Shown here in pieces: positions 1 to 12,200 of a DNA stretch of 64,000 bases (its first letter is position 1; each line of letters opens with the position of its first letter). The stretch comes from Strongylocentrotus droebachiensis (lineage: Eukaryota > Echinodermata > Echinoidea > Camarodonta > Strongylocentrotidae), in NCBI GenBank assembly GCA_035222895.1, contig JAVYIG010006542.1:1-64000 (forward strand), given 5' to 3'. The notes beneath the pieces are model-generated. The model did not search any database. It was not told where the DNA came from and saw nothing but the letters and a program-made list of their open reading frames with translations. The position numbers and the translations under genes were made by a program.

Positions 1-479
1 AAGTTGCTTTTTAAAATCCTGACAGGAATATAAATGAATATTTTACTTTAGTACACGCATGCCTCTTTCGAAAACATTAGTCGCTATTAATGTTGTAAAT
101 GTATAACCGCAGTCCGCAGTAATAATATCGGGAATAATATAAACATTCATGTCTACAAAATTCGTGACCGCGTCTGGTTTGAGCATTTTGGTTCCTCCCT
201 TTTCACCTTATACGGAATATCATGACAGAAACTTCAACCTACACTTGTCTGATCAAGTCAATAAAATGTGTCCCTACTCATGTATTTCTTCATTATCATG
301 ATCAATTTAGATCAGTTAACTTCAGTTTGTTGCAGGCCCTTCAAATCACATTTTTTTTCTTCATACGTCGTTTACTTTATAACTGGTTGTACATTTGTAC
401 TCAGTGCGTGCACGAATAGAGTGCTACATAACTAAATTGTGTACGTAGTAGACCCACAAAGAAACTTTATGCCTCGAGG
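1..479. other. Upstream intergenic flank, no gene seen
   Basis: AT-rich sequence with no convincing coding region, RNA gene or recognisable end of a neighbouring gene. A 65-codon + strand frame at 222-419 has low-complexity Phe/Leu/Tyr content and no family resemblance. Confidence 0.5.
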
Positions 480-821
480 ACCAATCACCTTTCAGCGGAG
501 TGTATTAGCCACGCCTACGGGCTATGCACGCATGCTCACAGTGCAGCGCTAACCCAGTTCGTGTACAATAGTGTTACCCCCAAACTTTCATGCATGCATC
601 TTGGACTTTTTCGCCTGGTGTACGTTCCCCTCGCTCTATCACATCACTCTTGTTCAGGCTTCTTCATAGCTAGGACGTGTGACTGAATGCGGCCTCTGCT
701 TGCTAAACTTTTGTGACTGGAGTTGGCTCGCAGGTGTGAGTTTTTTCTATCGTTAGAGTGTTGCACCGAGAACTGTAAAGTGATTGAACTGTTCTGAAGT
801 TCAGCGGCAATTTTCTTCACC
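480..821 (+). promoter_or_regulatory. Probable proximal promoter and 5' UTR of the ECM3-type gene
   Basis: Base composition becomes less AT-rich here than in the flank. A CCAAT box lies at 481-485. An initiator-like TCACATC is at 639-645, and I see no TATA box at a suitable distance. The transcription start is therefore unknown. The candidate elements are short and could occur by chance; the placement rests mainly on position upstream of a firmly set start codon. Confidence 0.35.
687..716 (+). promoter_or_regulatory. Possible upstream ORF in the 5' leader (9 codons)
   Basis: ATG at 687 followed by eight codons and TGA (714-716), 105 nt before the main ATG. It matters only if transcription starts upstream of 687, which the sequence cannot show. 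Such short uORFs can lower translation of the main frame. Confidence 0.25.
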
Positions 822-878
822 ATGGCTTCGGCTTTCTTGTGTTTTCTTGCCGCTATCTTGCCCGGCTTGATAGCAGCA
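822..878 (+). other. Signal peptide of the ECM3-type protein
   Basis: Residues 1-19 have a short polar start, a hydrophobic core (FLCFLAAILPGLIAA) and a small-residue A-x-A-like end before QG. This is a classical secretion signal and agrees with the extracellular location of the family. The cleavage position is predicted, not shown. Confidence 0.8.
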
Positions 879-3800
879 CAAGGTACGACGTGGATTCTCG
901 GTACCAGCGATGTAAGAACTGTTGAACCAGTCAACCCCGTCAACGGCGGAGCTAATCTTGGAGGAATTGACATCGATTCGTCGAGGGAAAGCAGGATAAT
1001 TGTGCGAAATACTGGAATTTCTGTGCCATTTGGACGAGAGAAAGCTATTGATCCCAACACGGAACTGGTTATAAATGTTGAGGAAGGTGATTTGTGTACC
1101 ATCAAGGTGCTACCCAAGCAGAGTGAACCTCTCTCTCAGATTCCAGGCCGACTTGTACCATCAAACTTTCCTTGTGACTTCGGACCTGGTGAAGTAAAGT
1201 ATGTGCACTTTGGTTCTCGTAAGCCCCAGACCGATAAGGTTACATTGCAGCTGAGATATGACACTAATACAGACACTTTCATCATCCCCTTCACAATAGA
1301 TGTCCGTGTTGAATCCAAGCAGCTCGAGATTGTTACACGTAACGTGCCGCTTGAGGTTCAGGATCTCATGGGATTGAGTGATGCGCTTAATGAAGATAAA
1401 TTGCAGTTTGATTATGACAGTGCTACCCAAGTCTGCAAGGTGACAGTGCTGAGTTCAAGCTCAGGACTTCCCCGCTATGGGACGGTCATCAACCACGACG
1501 AGCAAGGCCAAATGATCGATTGTGCTGATTTCTTGGCACTTGGAATCCAGTACCGTCATACAGCAGCAACAGCATCACCTCGTGAAGATTACATTCCTCT
1601 TGTTGTAGAGCTCCAGAACCTGGATGGACAAGTGGTGAAGCAGGAATACTTCCAGAGCATGGTTAGGATCCAGAATGGAGAGGAAAACACCCCTCCCAGT
1701 TTGGTTCTCACAAGTGACATGATGATGGAAGTTGATCAGTTTGTGATGACTGCCATTACCCCTTCCATTTTGGCTGCTGAGGATGTCGAAACACCTGCTG
1801 ATATGCTCATCTTCAACATCACCTCTCAAACCCTTGGACCAGATGATGGCATGATTGTGAGCACGGATGACCGTAACCAACCCATCACTTCTTTCACCCA
1901 GAAGGACTTGAAAGATCTGAAGATTGCCTACAAGCCCCCTCCCAGGGACACAGATGTCCAGAACTTCTACCAGATTGAGTTTGAGATCGTGGATTCTGAG
2001 CTGGCTACCTCTGAGCCTCACTCTCTCACGATTGTCGTCAAGCCAAAGAATACCCTTGCTCCGGTTGTAACAACCAACACAGGATTGGTGCTATTTGAGG
2101 GTCAGTCACGCCCTCTTTTGGGAAGCCAAAATCTTGGAATCTCTGATGAAGATAATCTTCAAGATGTGATCATTGCTCCTATCAATGGGTCAAGGTATGG
2201 TGAACTTCGCATTGGAAGCCAGCGCATCAAGCAGTTCACTATTGGGGACCTTATCGAAGGTGCTGTGACATACCACCACTATGGAACCGACACATACAGT
2301 GACAACATCATTTTCCGCATGACTGATGGCCAGCATGAAGTTGAATTCCTCTTTCCAATCATCATTGCCCCTATTGATGATGAGTCTCCAATTGTTGATG
2401 TCAACACTGGAGTGGTTGTGAATGAGGGTGGCGAGGTTCCTATCACAGGATTCGTCTTGAGTGCAACAGACATCGATTCTGACGATACTGAAATCCGCTT
2501 TGTTCTTGAGCTGCCACTATCTGATATGGGTAGCTTGTTCCTCCGTCAAGTTCAGATTCCAGTTGACCCTCAGAATTGGATTTCTCAGGACAATTTTTAT
2601 GAGCGTGAAGTCACAGAATTTACACTTGAGGATATCCTGAATGGGCATCTCTTTTACCGACATGGTGGCAGTCACAACCAAAACCCAGTCTTCGACAGGA
2701 TCCTTTTCAGAGTAGTTGATAGTTCAGATCCACAGCCAAATGAATCTCCTGTACAGGAATTCCTGGTAAAAGTAATGCCACAAGATTTGCAGCCTCCTGA
2801 ATTGTTTGGAGGTACTTCTCTACAGCTCTCAGTTGATGAATTTCAACTTACTCCAATCTTGAAGAAGAATCTGAGGTTCACTGATATGGATAGCAATGAT
2901 AGGGACTTGAAATACACCATTGTCTCTCCTCTGGCTGACTCTGATGAAAATAATCTTCTTCCAGTCGGTGATATTGTTCTTACTGATGAACCAGATGTCC
3001 CAATCAACATGTTCACTCAAGCTCAAATCAACCACATGAAAGTATCATACAGGCCACCAAGCACAGAACTGGGAATTGCTCCACGTGCCATTTCCTTCTC
3101 ATTTGTTGTCCAGGATACTCAAGGAAACATGGGTACTCCTCACAGTTTTGTAATTCTGCTCCGTCCAGTCGATAACCAACCTCCAACAATCACCAATACT
3201 GGTATTAAGGTGTTCGAGCGAGGAACCACCGTCATTGACAATACCATGCTTGATGCTATTGATCCAGACACAGATAGGAGCTCTATTCGAGTTATAGTTG
3301 TACAACCCCCTCAATTTGGAGTTGTCTATTTAGATGGTATTCCTCTTGAGAAAGGTGATGAGTTCACTCTGTTGGACATTGAGCAAGGAATAGTGACATA
3401 CGTTAGCGGTAATGCTGAAGAATTGAGTGATGCTGTACATCTGGAGATCACAGATGGTGTCCATGTGGTGCCCATTGTAATCCATGTCAGCGTGTCTCCA
3501 ATTGATGATGAAGCGCCAACACTAGATCTTCCACCAGGCACAATTGGTTCTTTTCTGGAAGTTCAGGAGAATTCCTTCAGCCTCATTACATCCAACATTT
3601 TGAGTGCTTCTGATCCTGATACTGAAGATCTCCTCCTCAGCTTCATTGTAGACAGACAACCAAGAGAGGGAAGGATTGAGAGCAATGGTGCATTAACTGA
3701 TGTTTTCACCCAACAGGACATTGTCAATGGACTTGTTCGATACGTGCACACTGGAGGTGAAATTGGCCCTATCAAGCGTGAAGACTCCTTCAACCTGACC

Positions 3801-5874
3801 CTGTCTGACATGTCTCCTGACTGGATTCTAGGGGGAAACCAGATCACCCAAGTAGAAGTCTATGTTACCATCCTCCCTGTTGATAACCTTGCTCCTAATG
3901 TTACTATGGGCCTCCAGTTCTACGTTGACGAATCAGGCAAAGGAAATATCAACATGACTCATCTCCAAGCTCCAGATATTGATACCGAAGACGATGACAT
4001 CTTGTGCACCATAGTTGTTGCCCCAAGTACTGGATACCTCGAGAACATCGCTCCTGCACCGGGCTCTGAGAAATCTCGTGGTGGTATGCCAATCAGTGCC
4101 TTCAGCATCAAGGATCTGCGTTTGAATCACATCAACTATGTCCAGAGCATTCATCGGGGCGTTGAGCCTGAGGAGGACCAGTTTACATTCCGTTGCACAG
4201 ATGGAGTGAACGAATCACCCAACTTCTTGTTCCCTATCAATATTATCCCTGTCAATGATGAGGAACCCAAGGTCTATGCTCGCTTGATAACAGTAAATGA
4301 GGGAGGGCAGCGAATCATTGATCAACCTCTCCTCCGAGCTGAAGATGGTGACATCCCTGCTGACGAGCTTCACTTTTTCATTGTGAGCCCACCTCAGCAT
4401 GGTGTCATCACATATACCAGACTTGAAGGTGACATTCCAATCCTGAACTTCACCATGGATCAAATTGCAAATGGCAATGATATCAAGTACATTCATGATG
4501 ACTCTGAAACAACAGACGATTCCTTCACCCTCTTGCTGACTGATGGAAAGTATGAAGTCACTAAGGAAGTCTTTGTCTCAATTTTGGACATAGATGATGA
4601 GACTCCTCGTCTTACTATCAACGATGGAATTGACATTGAAATCGGAGACACCAGAATAATCAATAATCGAATCCTGAAGGCTACAGATCTTGACTCCCCT
4701 GATTCCAACCTCACCTACACTGTTCGCTATGCACCTGATCATGGTTTGTTGCAGAGACTGAGCAAGTTTGATGGCTCTGTAGTCGAGAACATTACCCTTG
4801 GCATGAACTTCACCCAGTGGGAAGTTGACAACCAGCGCATCCGATATGTACACACTAGTGATGTTGGTGGTCGGGACCTCATCAAGTTTGACATTACTGA
4901 TGGCACAAACCCACTCATTGACCGATACTTCTATGTGACCGTTGACCATATCGACAATGTCCATCCATCCATCATCAACGCTGGTGTAACTATGCAGGAA
5001 GGAAGCAGGGTTACCTTGACAACGAGCATCATCAGCACAAGTGATCTGAACAGTCCTGATGAGGATCTCCTCTTCACCATTACCAGAGCTCCAACCAAGG
5101 GTCATCTGGAAAGCACCGACAATCCAGGCATGCCCATCAACTCTTTCACTCAGCTTGATCTTGCAGGCAGCAAGATCTACTATGTGCACACCGCAGATGA
5201 TGAAATTAGGATGGATAGCTTCCAGTTTGAGGTTACTGATGGATTCAACACTGTCGTCCGCACTTTCCGCATCTCTTTCACCGATATCGACAACAAAGAA
5301 CCTGTGGTCCGCTACGATACTGTCCGCCTTCAGGAAGGTGACAACAAGCTCATTACCCCCTTCGAGCTTGCCATAGATGATAGAGATACTCCTGATACTA
5401 ACCTCCGCTTCACCATCACTCAACTCCCGATCCATGGCAACATCTTGAGAAATAACACTGAACTTGTCACTGAGTTTACCATGCATGACATCAACGAGAA
5501 CCTGATCAGCTACCAACATGATGGCTCTGAGCAGACCAGTGACTCCTTCTCTTTCATCGTGACTGACGGCACCCACAACGAGTTCTATGTCCTTCCAGAC
5601 ATCACCACTCTAACCCGCCAGCCGCAACAGGTCCCTATCGAGATCGTTCCAGTGGACAACGGCGCACCCCAGATCGTGGTCAACCGTGGAGCCCCAACTC
5701 TGGACCTCCTTGGCACCGGAGAGCTTGGCTTCATGATCACCAACAAATACCTGATGTCGGAGGACCGGGACAGTGTGGACAACAGCCTGCTCTACGTGAT
5801 CACCACTCAACCCCAGTATGGCTACATCATGAACATCGCTCTTGGAAACGTCTCCGTCACCAACTTCACTCAAA
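822..5874 (+). CDS. ECM3: ECM3 / FREM2-type matrix protein, coding exon 1 (N-terminus to CSPG repeat 12, partial gene)
   Basis: Encodes residues 1-1684 plus one base of the next codon. The ATG sits in CACCATGG, and an in-frame TGA at 795-797 fixes the start. Residues 1-19 form a signal peptide (hydrophobic core, LIAA before QG), so the product is secreted. Residues about 20-285 are the family N-terminal domain, with Cys 92, 118, 205 and 234. Twelve CSPG (NG2-type) repeats follow, beginning near residues 290, 412, 523, 659, 788, 900, 1026, 1150, 1263, 1383, 1495 and 1617. Most show an acidic D-x-D turn, an FTQxD/FTxxDI motif, an IxYxH strand and a closing TDG, and end in a PxDxxxP linker. About 14 N-x-S/T sequons are present. 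In the family, Calx-beta domains follow. The known role is as an extracellular-matrix component; in sea urchin embryos ECM3 is linked to the substrate for primary mesenchyme migration. The exon ends at CTCAAA before GTAAGT. Family assignment is strong; the exact orthologue is from memory. Confidence 0.92.
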
Positions 5875-5996
5875 GTAAGTTCCATGTGGATGGCTGTGAG
5901 AATGATGTTAGTTGCAAAAAATTGTCAGCTTATCACACACCCAGAGCAGCGTTTCATGAAACTATCATAAGTACAAGTTCACCGACATACCATTGA
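5875..5996 (+). other. Open read-through of exon 1 into intron 1 (possible alternative C-terminus)
   Basis: The ECM3 frame stays open for about 40 codons past the donor site before TGA at 5994-5996. The extra residues (SKFHVDGCEND at their start) do not resemble a CSPG repeat. If intron 1 is retained or polyadenylated early, this tail would end a 1,724-residue protein. AATAAA hexamers follow at 6120 and 6231. Confidence 0.35.
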
Positions 5997-6077
5997 AAGG
6001 CGTGTTAAACTTAGAACACACTTTTCAATGGGATGTCAGTGAACTTGTACTTATGACGGTTTCGTGATACGCTACCC
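5944..6077. repeat. Long near-perfect inverted repeat (63-bp arms, 8-bp loop)
   Basis: Arm 1 is 5944-6006 and arm 2 is 6015-6077. By hand alignment 53 of 63 positions match the reverse complement with no gaps, including an uninterrupted 18-bp core that starts TCATAAGTACAAG. No clear target-site duplication was seen. It could be a foldback MITE, a miRNA-like hairpin or a double-stranded RNA former in the ECM3 pre-mRNA. It begins 69 nt after the start of intron 1. Confidence 0.85.
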
Positions 6078-6119
6078 TAGAGTTCTCTAAATCGTATTTG
6101 TGCGATGTCCCTATTTAAT

Positions 6120-6260
6120 AATAAAGGTCACATAATATATAGACTTGGGTCCTTGTTCGATAGCTTCCAAAAGAATCACTTAGCAAAGAAATACAAATTT
6201 GACTTTTAATTTATAAGATTCTCAGATGTCAATAAAATGAGCATTTTGTGGGATTTCTTT
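6120..6260 (+). terminator. Candidate intronic polyadenylation region
   Basis: Two AATAAA hexamers occur at 6120-6125 and 6231-6236. The second is followed within about 30 nt by a GU/U-rich stretch (CATTTTGTGGGATTTC). AATAAA is frequent in AT-rich introns, so this is a position-based suggestion: these lie within 360 bp of the end of a huge exon with an open frame into the intron. Confidence 0.3.
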
Positions 6261-9200
6261 CTCTCAAAGAACTACACGACATGTAATTATGTTGGATTTC
6301 AAATGGTAAAATGAAATAGTCAGAAATACTACAAAGCTTGGGGATGAACCCAAAGTCTTTTTTTTTTAATAATAAGAAAATAGAAGACGATTAGTTGACT
6401 TCTTTTTGCATCTGTAGATCATTTGTTTATGCATGCTGCTGTTTGGGTGTTATAGTGTTGAATTGGTATGAATTGGAACATGTACTTCTCAAATGTTTTG
6501 CTATACATGTATGTGACCTTTTGAGTACTTGTATGTTTTGTGATATCGAGCACATCATATCAGCTATCATTGAGAATAGTATATTAGTTCAACCTTGCTC
6601 TAAGTATCTTCTCAAGTTTTTGGCAAATAGATCTTAGGACATCTAGGTGTGAGCAAATAGTCCTTAAACCGTTTATACAACTCATTCAAGTAACATTTAT
6701 ACACCAAGGTTATAGAATGATGGGTACTTTGAAGATAAAATAGACTTTTTGGGACTGTTTCACAAAGACTAAGTTTGCCTACAAGAACAAGATCCTTCCA
6801 TAGAAATGACTTGTGCCTTTAGCTGGTCTTTACTATGAATAGGCCAAATGGATTCTTCAAAATTTAATTAAAAAGCTAAGGAGCCAAAATTCCTTTTCTT
6901 TTCATTGCATAATTAGTCTATGATGAGCAGCTTAAGAAGTGTAGGGTGTGGTCTTTGCTCTTGAAATTGAGATTGAGATAGGATTGTTCTAAAAGATTGG
7001 GATCATGAGAATTGCACCAGTAACTTTCCATTGTGGAATGATCCCTTTATTTAAAGGGGTGGGCCGTTTTTTGGGGAAAAGGAACCTTGAAGATGGTATT
7101 TAGCAGGGGTTTACATTTAATTGTGTTTGTAAAATCTTTAGTGAAAGTACAATTTAAGGGAGATGAGTATTTTCAATTGATTAATTATCTGGGTTGGTTC
7201 ATAAGTTCTTGTGTAATCAGGCAATACTTGAGAAAATTGTTTGGCGACTCTGTTAATCATGTAGGAGCCATGATATGAAAGCTGCTCTTTATGTTGCTTT
7301 ACTAGGATAAAAGATCATCAATTCTTTTGGGGAGGAATACATTATAGCAATGGGGTAAATGTTAGTTATATCACCATAATTCTTTTTTGAACAGTATGGT
7401 ATCTATGACTAGGCAAAATTTAGACAAAAAATAGAGCAACCTGGACCTTTATGAAACTTCTCATGAAGTCGACCTTAATCAAACTTTCATCTGAAAGTTC
7501 TATTTGATATTGACTCTCCATTTTCCCATGCATAGAAAGCTAGTTTTTACAGTGTTTGGGTAAATGCCTGACCTGTTTCAGAAGTACCTGAAATTGTCAC
7601 AATTCAACAAAAAAAGGTGTGGACATTTCAACATTTCACAACAGCGCTATCAAGTTGTATTGCGCACTCTTCCAATTGTACCTGTGTTTGAATTTGGCAC
7701 TTGGAAGCCTCGTACCATCAATATTTCTAATGATTCCTCAAGTTTTCCCAGAGTGAAATTCAACATCCAGCCTATGTCGGCATAGAGTCATTGGGTGTTG
7801 GTATGGGCCGTCTTTCAGTTGAAGGTGTTACGGTATTGTACCTTCTTTTTTTGATGCTCCGATAACAAAGAGACAGTGGGGCGCCCGAATGACAAGCCTG
7901 ATTCGTTTTGTGATTCCAAGTCCAAGTAGCAAAGATTTTCCAATGTAGTAGCACTGCTGTCGATTTGCTTTCGGCTTGTTTGGTTAATTCTGGAGGTGGT
8001 ATGGGGTGGGCGGGGTCAAGAGTTCAAGTTTTGATTTGATATTTCATGCTGATTACGGTGACATAGATCAGAGATCTGATTGTTTACATATCAGTTTGGG
8101 ACCCTTGGTATAACTAATCATACAGACATTGTTTGGTTCAGAGGGATCATAGAAATCTTTTGTGTACATCATGTAGGCCTACATGTATATACTCTCCCAA
8201 TACTCGTCTCCAGTGTTATGGAATGAAATTGAATATGAAGGATAAATGAATTCCTCCATCAATAAACAATTAAAATATTCTTGCAAGCAGTCTTTAAACA
8301 TTTTAGACAAATCTTTAGAATTCTAGCCTCGATTTATTTACCAGAAGAAACAAATTGTGAGAAGCAATCACATTTTCATAAATTTGAACATAGTCTGATA
8401 GTGTATGAAAACATGTATTTTATAACTAAGCTGCATTGTATTTTTTCTTTTGGATGCACATCTTTAATGTTTGCTAAATGTGGGTGGATTGATTGGATTC
8501 TAAATTTACATGTGTACTTTTTCTCCAAGAAGAGGAAAGAAACGAGGCCTAAAATGGTATTGATCCCTCTTCCTCATTCAGTCAGGCATATAACAAGATT
8601 ATGTGACAAAATATCACAGACAGCATTCCCATAATCCAACTTGCATGTAAGGAAAACACAGTTCGAGGCAATATTGCATAGACTCAATTCAATTATTGTT
8701 AGGATCACATAATCCCTTCTGAATAGACTGCACGTCTATGTCTAGGAGATATTAGAAAAAAGATCTGTATTAATGGTTTTATTTATAATAATATCCATGG
8801 CTTTTCTTCTGCAAATCATACCTTTGAAAATGTGTAATTTAAAAATTGTATTTGTTTATTCTGTTGCCTATTCATAAATCATGACACTTTCTCCAACACT
8901 CAGGAAAGTAAATTTGTGAAAACATAAAAGCCATAACAAATCATATCCAAAGTTTATCAAATTTATTTAGAATCTCAAATAAAATACTATTGCAGAGGGA
9001 AGAAAATCAAGTTGTTCGATCTGAACCAACACAGGCATCCTTTGATCAATTCAGGATATCAAAATAACAAATCCTCTTGTCAAAATATTTCTCTTGTACC
9101 TGTTATCCCTGTCACTGAATTTCACTTTTATCCCTTCATTGACAGAATTTACAGAAACACCAACTAAAATTATAACAATAGCCCCTTTCCATCCAAAAAT

Positions 9201-12200
9201 CAAAGAAAAAAAGGGTGGGAAAAGAGAAAAAAGGGTCATCAAAAGATCAAATCCATGCAGCTCTGTTTTATTTTCTTTTAATTTTTGCCTGGTTTTGAAA
9301 TTTGTGTGAGTCGAAGTGCATGCATGATAGGTCCGAATACAAAGACAGGGATTTCAAGTTCATCGGTGTGCACAGGATCGTAACTTCTTTTGTGATGGAA
9401 GAGATAATGGGCCTCCCTTTCCTTTGCTCCTTCATGTTTTTGCGCTGATGATATTGTGATGGTAAATTGTTAGTAACAATCTAGGTCTTACAGTAAGGAT
9501 TAGGGTAGAAATCCTCAAAAGCTTTGACATTTCCCTTGTTGGAGCTGGACTATTTTCAAGCTTTACTGATCACTTCAACTTGACAGGAACAGAAAAGTCA
9601 ATATTGATTCCAAATAGATCCATGTGTACTATTGCACCATGAAAGTAAATCCTTCCGGGACACCCAATTATGTAGGGATTAAGATAGGAAAAATAAATAG
9701 CTGGCATTTAGCAGGGGAGATGGAGAATAGTTCTGGTGTTTGGTTTTAGAAACTTTTGTTAAGTTAAGCCCTATTGAACTATTATCCTGTGCTAAGAACA
9801 GAGCCAGGTTTTCTTTCATGTCTGTTTAGAGCCAAATAAGAGGAGAAAAACAGGAATGCCCATTAAATTTTCTAAGCTTCAAAACATCTTTCTGCTCTCA
9901 TGACCACGCCATCTTGTCGCATCAGCAGCAGTCCAAATCAAGATATGGCTGAATCTTCAAACAGAACTGCCTAGACATATTTGCTGTCAGATTTAGAGCT
10001 TATCTTCAACAAAAAAGAATAGCTGATTAAGAATTTGTATTTGCAAAAGCATTTTGAGGTGATAGCTCCAAAGATTTCGGATTATTTATCAGTGTGCCTC
10101 GAGTTTGTGGGAGTATGAAATCTCGAGAGGTAACAAAAGGATGGGTTGAATAAGGCGGGTTATCGATTGTCTGGCTAGGCTGCAAGCCGACAAGGTACAT
10201 ACAGTTTTGTTCGGTGTTGTTTGAATGTCTGATGCTGCCCTCTCAATCCCCGAATCATGTCTCGGTTTAAAGATCCGAAAACCCTTTATTTGTTTAAGGG
10301 TTTTCAAGAGCTTCATCCATTCAAGGCCAACACTGTATCTCTTTTCCATTTTCTTTGTGAGGTAACAAATCAAATTTTCCCTATTGTAATTTGCCTAATT
10401 TCATCCGTGTCAGAGCAAGGAGTTATTGTCAGAGTAGTAATGTAACTTAATTTGCAAAGTTAAAAAAAAAAGGTATAAGTGTCTCCACACCTGTAGCCTT
10501 GAGGACTTTCTTCAATAAATTATTGTACAATAAGTTTGATGTAATTTCGAATTAAAAGGCCAGTTATTATCACTTGCCTTATTTGCTTTGGGCATCAAAA
10601 GAAAGCTTATTTTAAGCTGCATTGTTAAAGCAAAGTAGGAATGAGGGTGGTCTATCTCATGGAGAGTCCAGTACTTACTCCCCCCTAATTTGCCCAGTCT
10701 CCCCTTATATAAGAAATTCTTTTGTTAGGACATCCATTCATTTTCCAGTGTTCCACTGAAAAATGGAAAATGACCAGTTGCTGCAAGTAGGTTTCTCTTT
10801 GGAAAAAAAAAGAAGAAAGAAAGAGAAAGTCAAAAAATTATGAATATTTTTTTTATCATCTTTAGAACCAAAGTGCTGAATTGGTCTCCCACCTAGACTA
10901 ATTTTAAGATGAATCACAAAAATCCTTGAAAAGATATATCTAAACAAAAAAGAAAAAGTGTTTGATGGATGGGAAGAAGGAGAGGCAACAGCTCTTTTTA
11001 CTGCCTTTTTTATCAAAATTCCATGCAGGGGAGAACGAGGGGTTCCATTCAAAAATACTCTCTGGCTGCGGTGTGTTTTTGTTCGGTTCCCAAAAGAGAG
11101 AAGTAGAAGAGAATTGGGCACTGCTTTTCCAGTCTGGTGATTTTCATTGCTTTGCCCACAAAGTTTTTTTCTTCAAAGTATAGAGTGAAATTCTCCCTTT
11201 TCTTCCCTCTTCTTTTCTTATTTGTCATTTCTGAGCTTGATTAGAGTGGGCATTTATGGTTTGGAGACGGCAGACATCTACTCTGAATGTACATCCATCC
11301 TCATAAACAATACACACCTTAGAAATGATTGATAAGGCTGAAAATCAGGAATTTAACAATTTGACTCGCTCAGAGTTGAATTTTTTTTGGGGGACAATCA
11401 GCTCACCTCGCTTTAGTTTTTAAGTAAACAAAACAAGCCTTCTCTTCTATTCAAATGATATTTTCTAAAAAATGGTTCATCTTATATTTGGTTTGGGTTA
11501 TCTCTACCTTCATTCTGACTACCATTTAGACATGTGTTAAGGTTCATAAGGTTCATTAGAGCGATCTGTGTCAATTTTCCCCTTGGGATTTGTACTTTTA
11601 AGATCTCTCCCCTCCCACTTGCTTTGAAGAATAATCACATCCCTCATGGATGAGAAGAAGAAATCTATACCATATTGATTGAATTGTGCAATAGTCATGG
11701 CTTAATTGATCCCATGTTTAATTCCCGATGGGGCTATAGCAGAGCTCAAGAAAGAGTGCTAGTGGATTTTAATTTCTCCTGAGAATCGGAGACACATCTC
11801 CTTAGCCCTTCAACTATCCCTTTGTGTGGGTACAATTTTTAAATTTCATTTGGGTCCATCTAGACCATTGATTAGATAATTGCGCTCATCAAGGGATTGG
11901 GAGTTGCTCTTTTGAACTCAAAGCCCCCACCTCCGGATGCTTGCTTCTAACAAAATGTCTCTAATTCCTACCCTGCAAGTCAACCTTGCTGCTTTCTACC
12001 ATCATTAACTTTCGATTATAAGAGTGAATTGGGCTTATTGATCTCCCAAATGATAGATTAACCCGTTTTCATGGATTAGTGGATAATCCAAAATAGGATT
12101 CAGAGTCCAAGAAAAGCTTGTGGAAGATTATAAGGGTGTTCTGAATGACACTGTTAAGGTATGAAAGGCTAATTGGAGTCTCTGGTGTCTAGACCAACAT

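Noticed and set aside
5059..5376. A 105-codon + strand frame overlapping ECM3
   Set aside because: Out-of-frame Ser/Leu-rich shadow inside CSPG repeats 10-11.
4578..5576. A 332-codon open frame on the minus strand
   Set aside because: It lies entirely antisense to the ECM3 exon in a region with skewed codon use; the + strand frame shows clear CSPG repeats, so this is a shadow.
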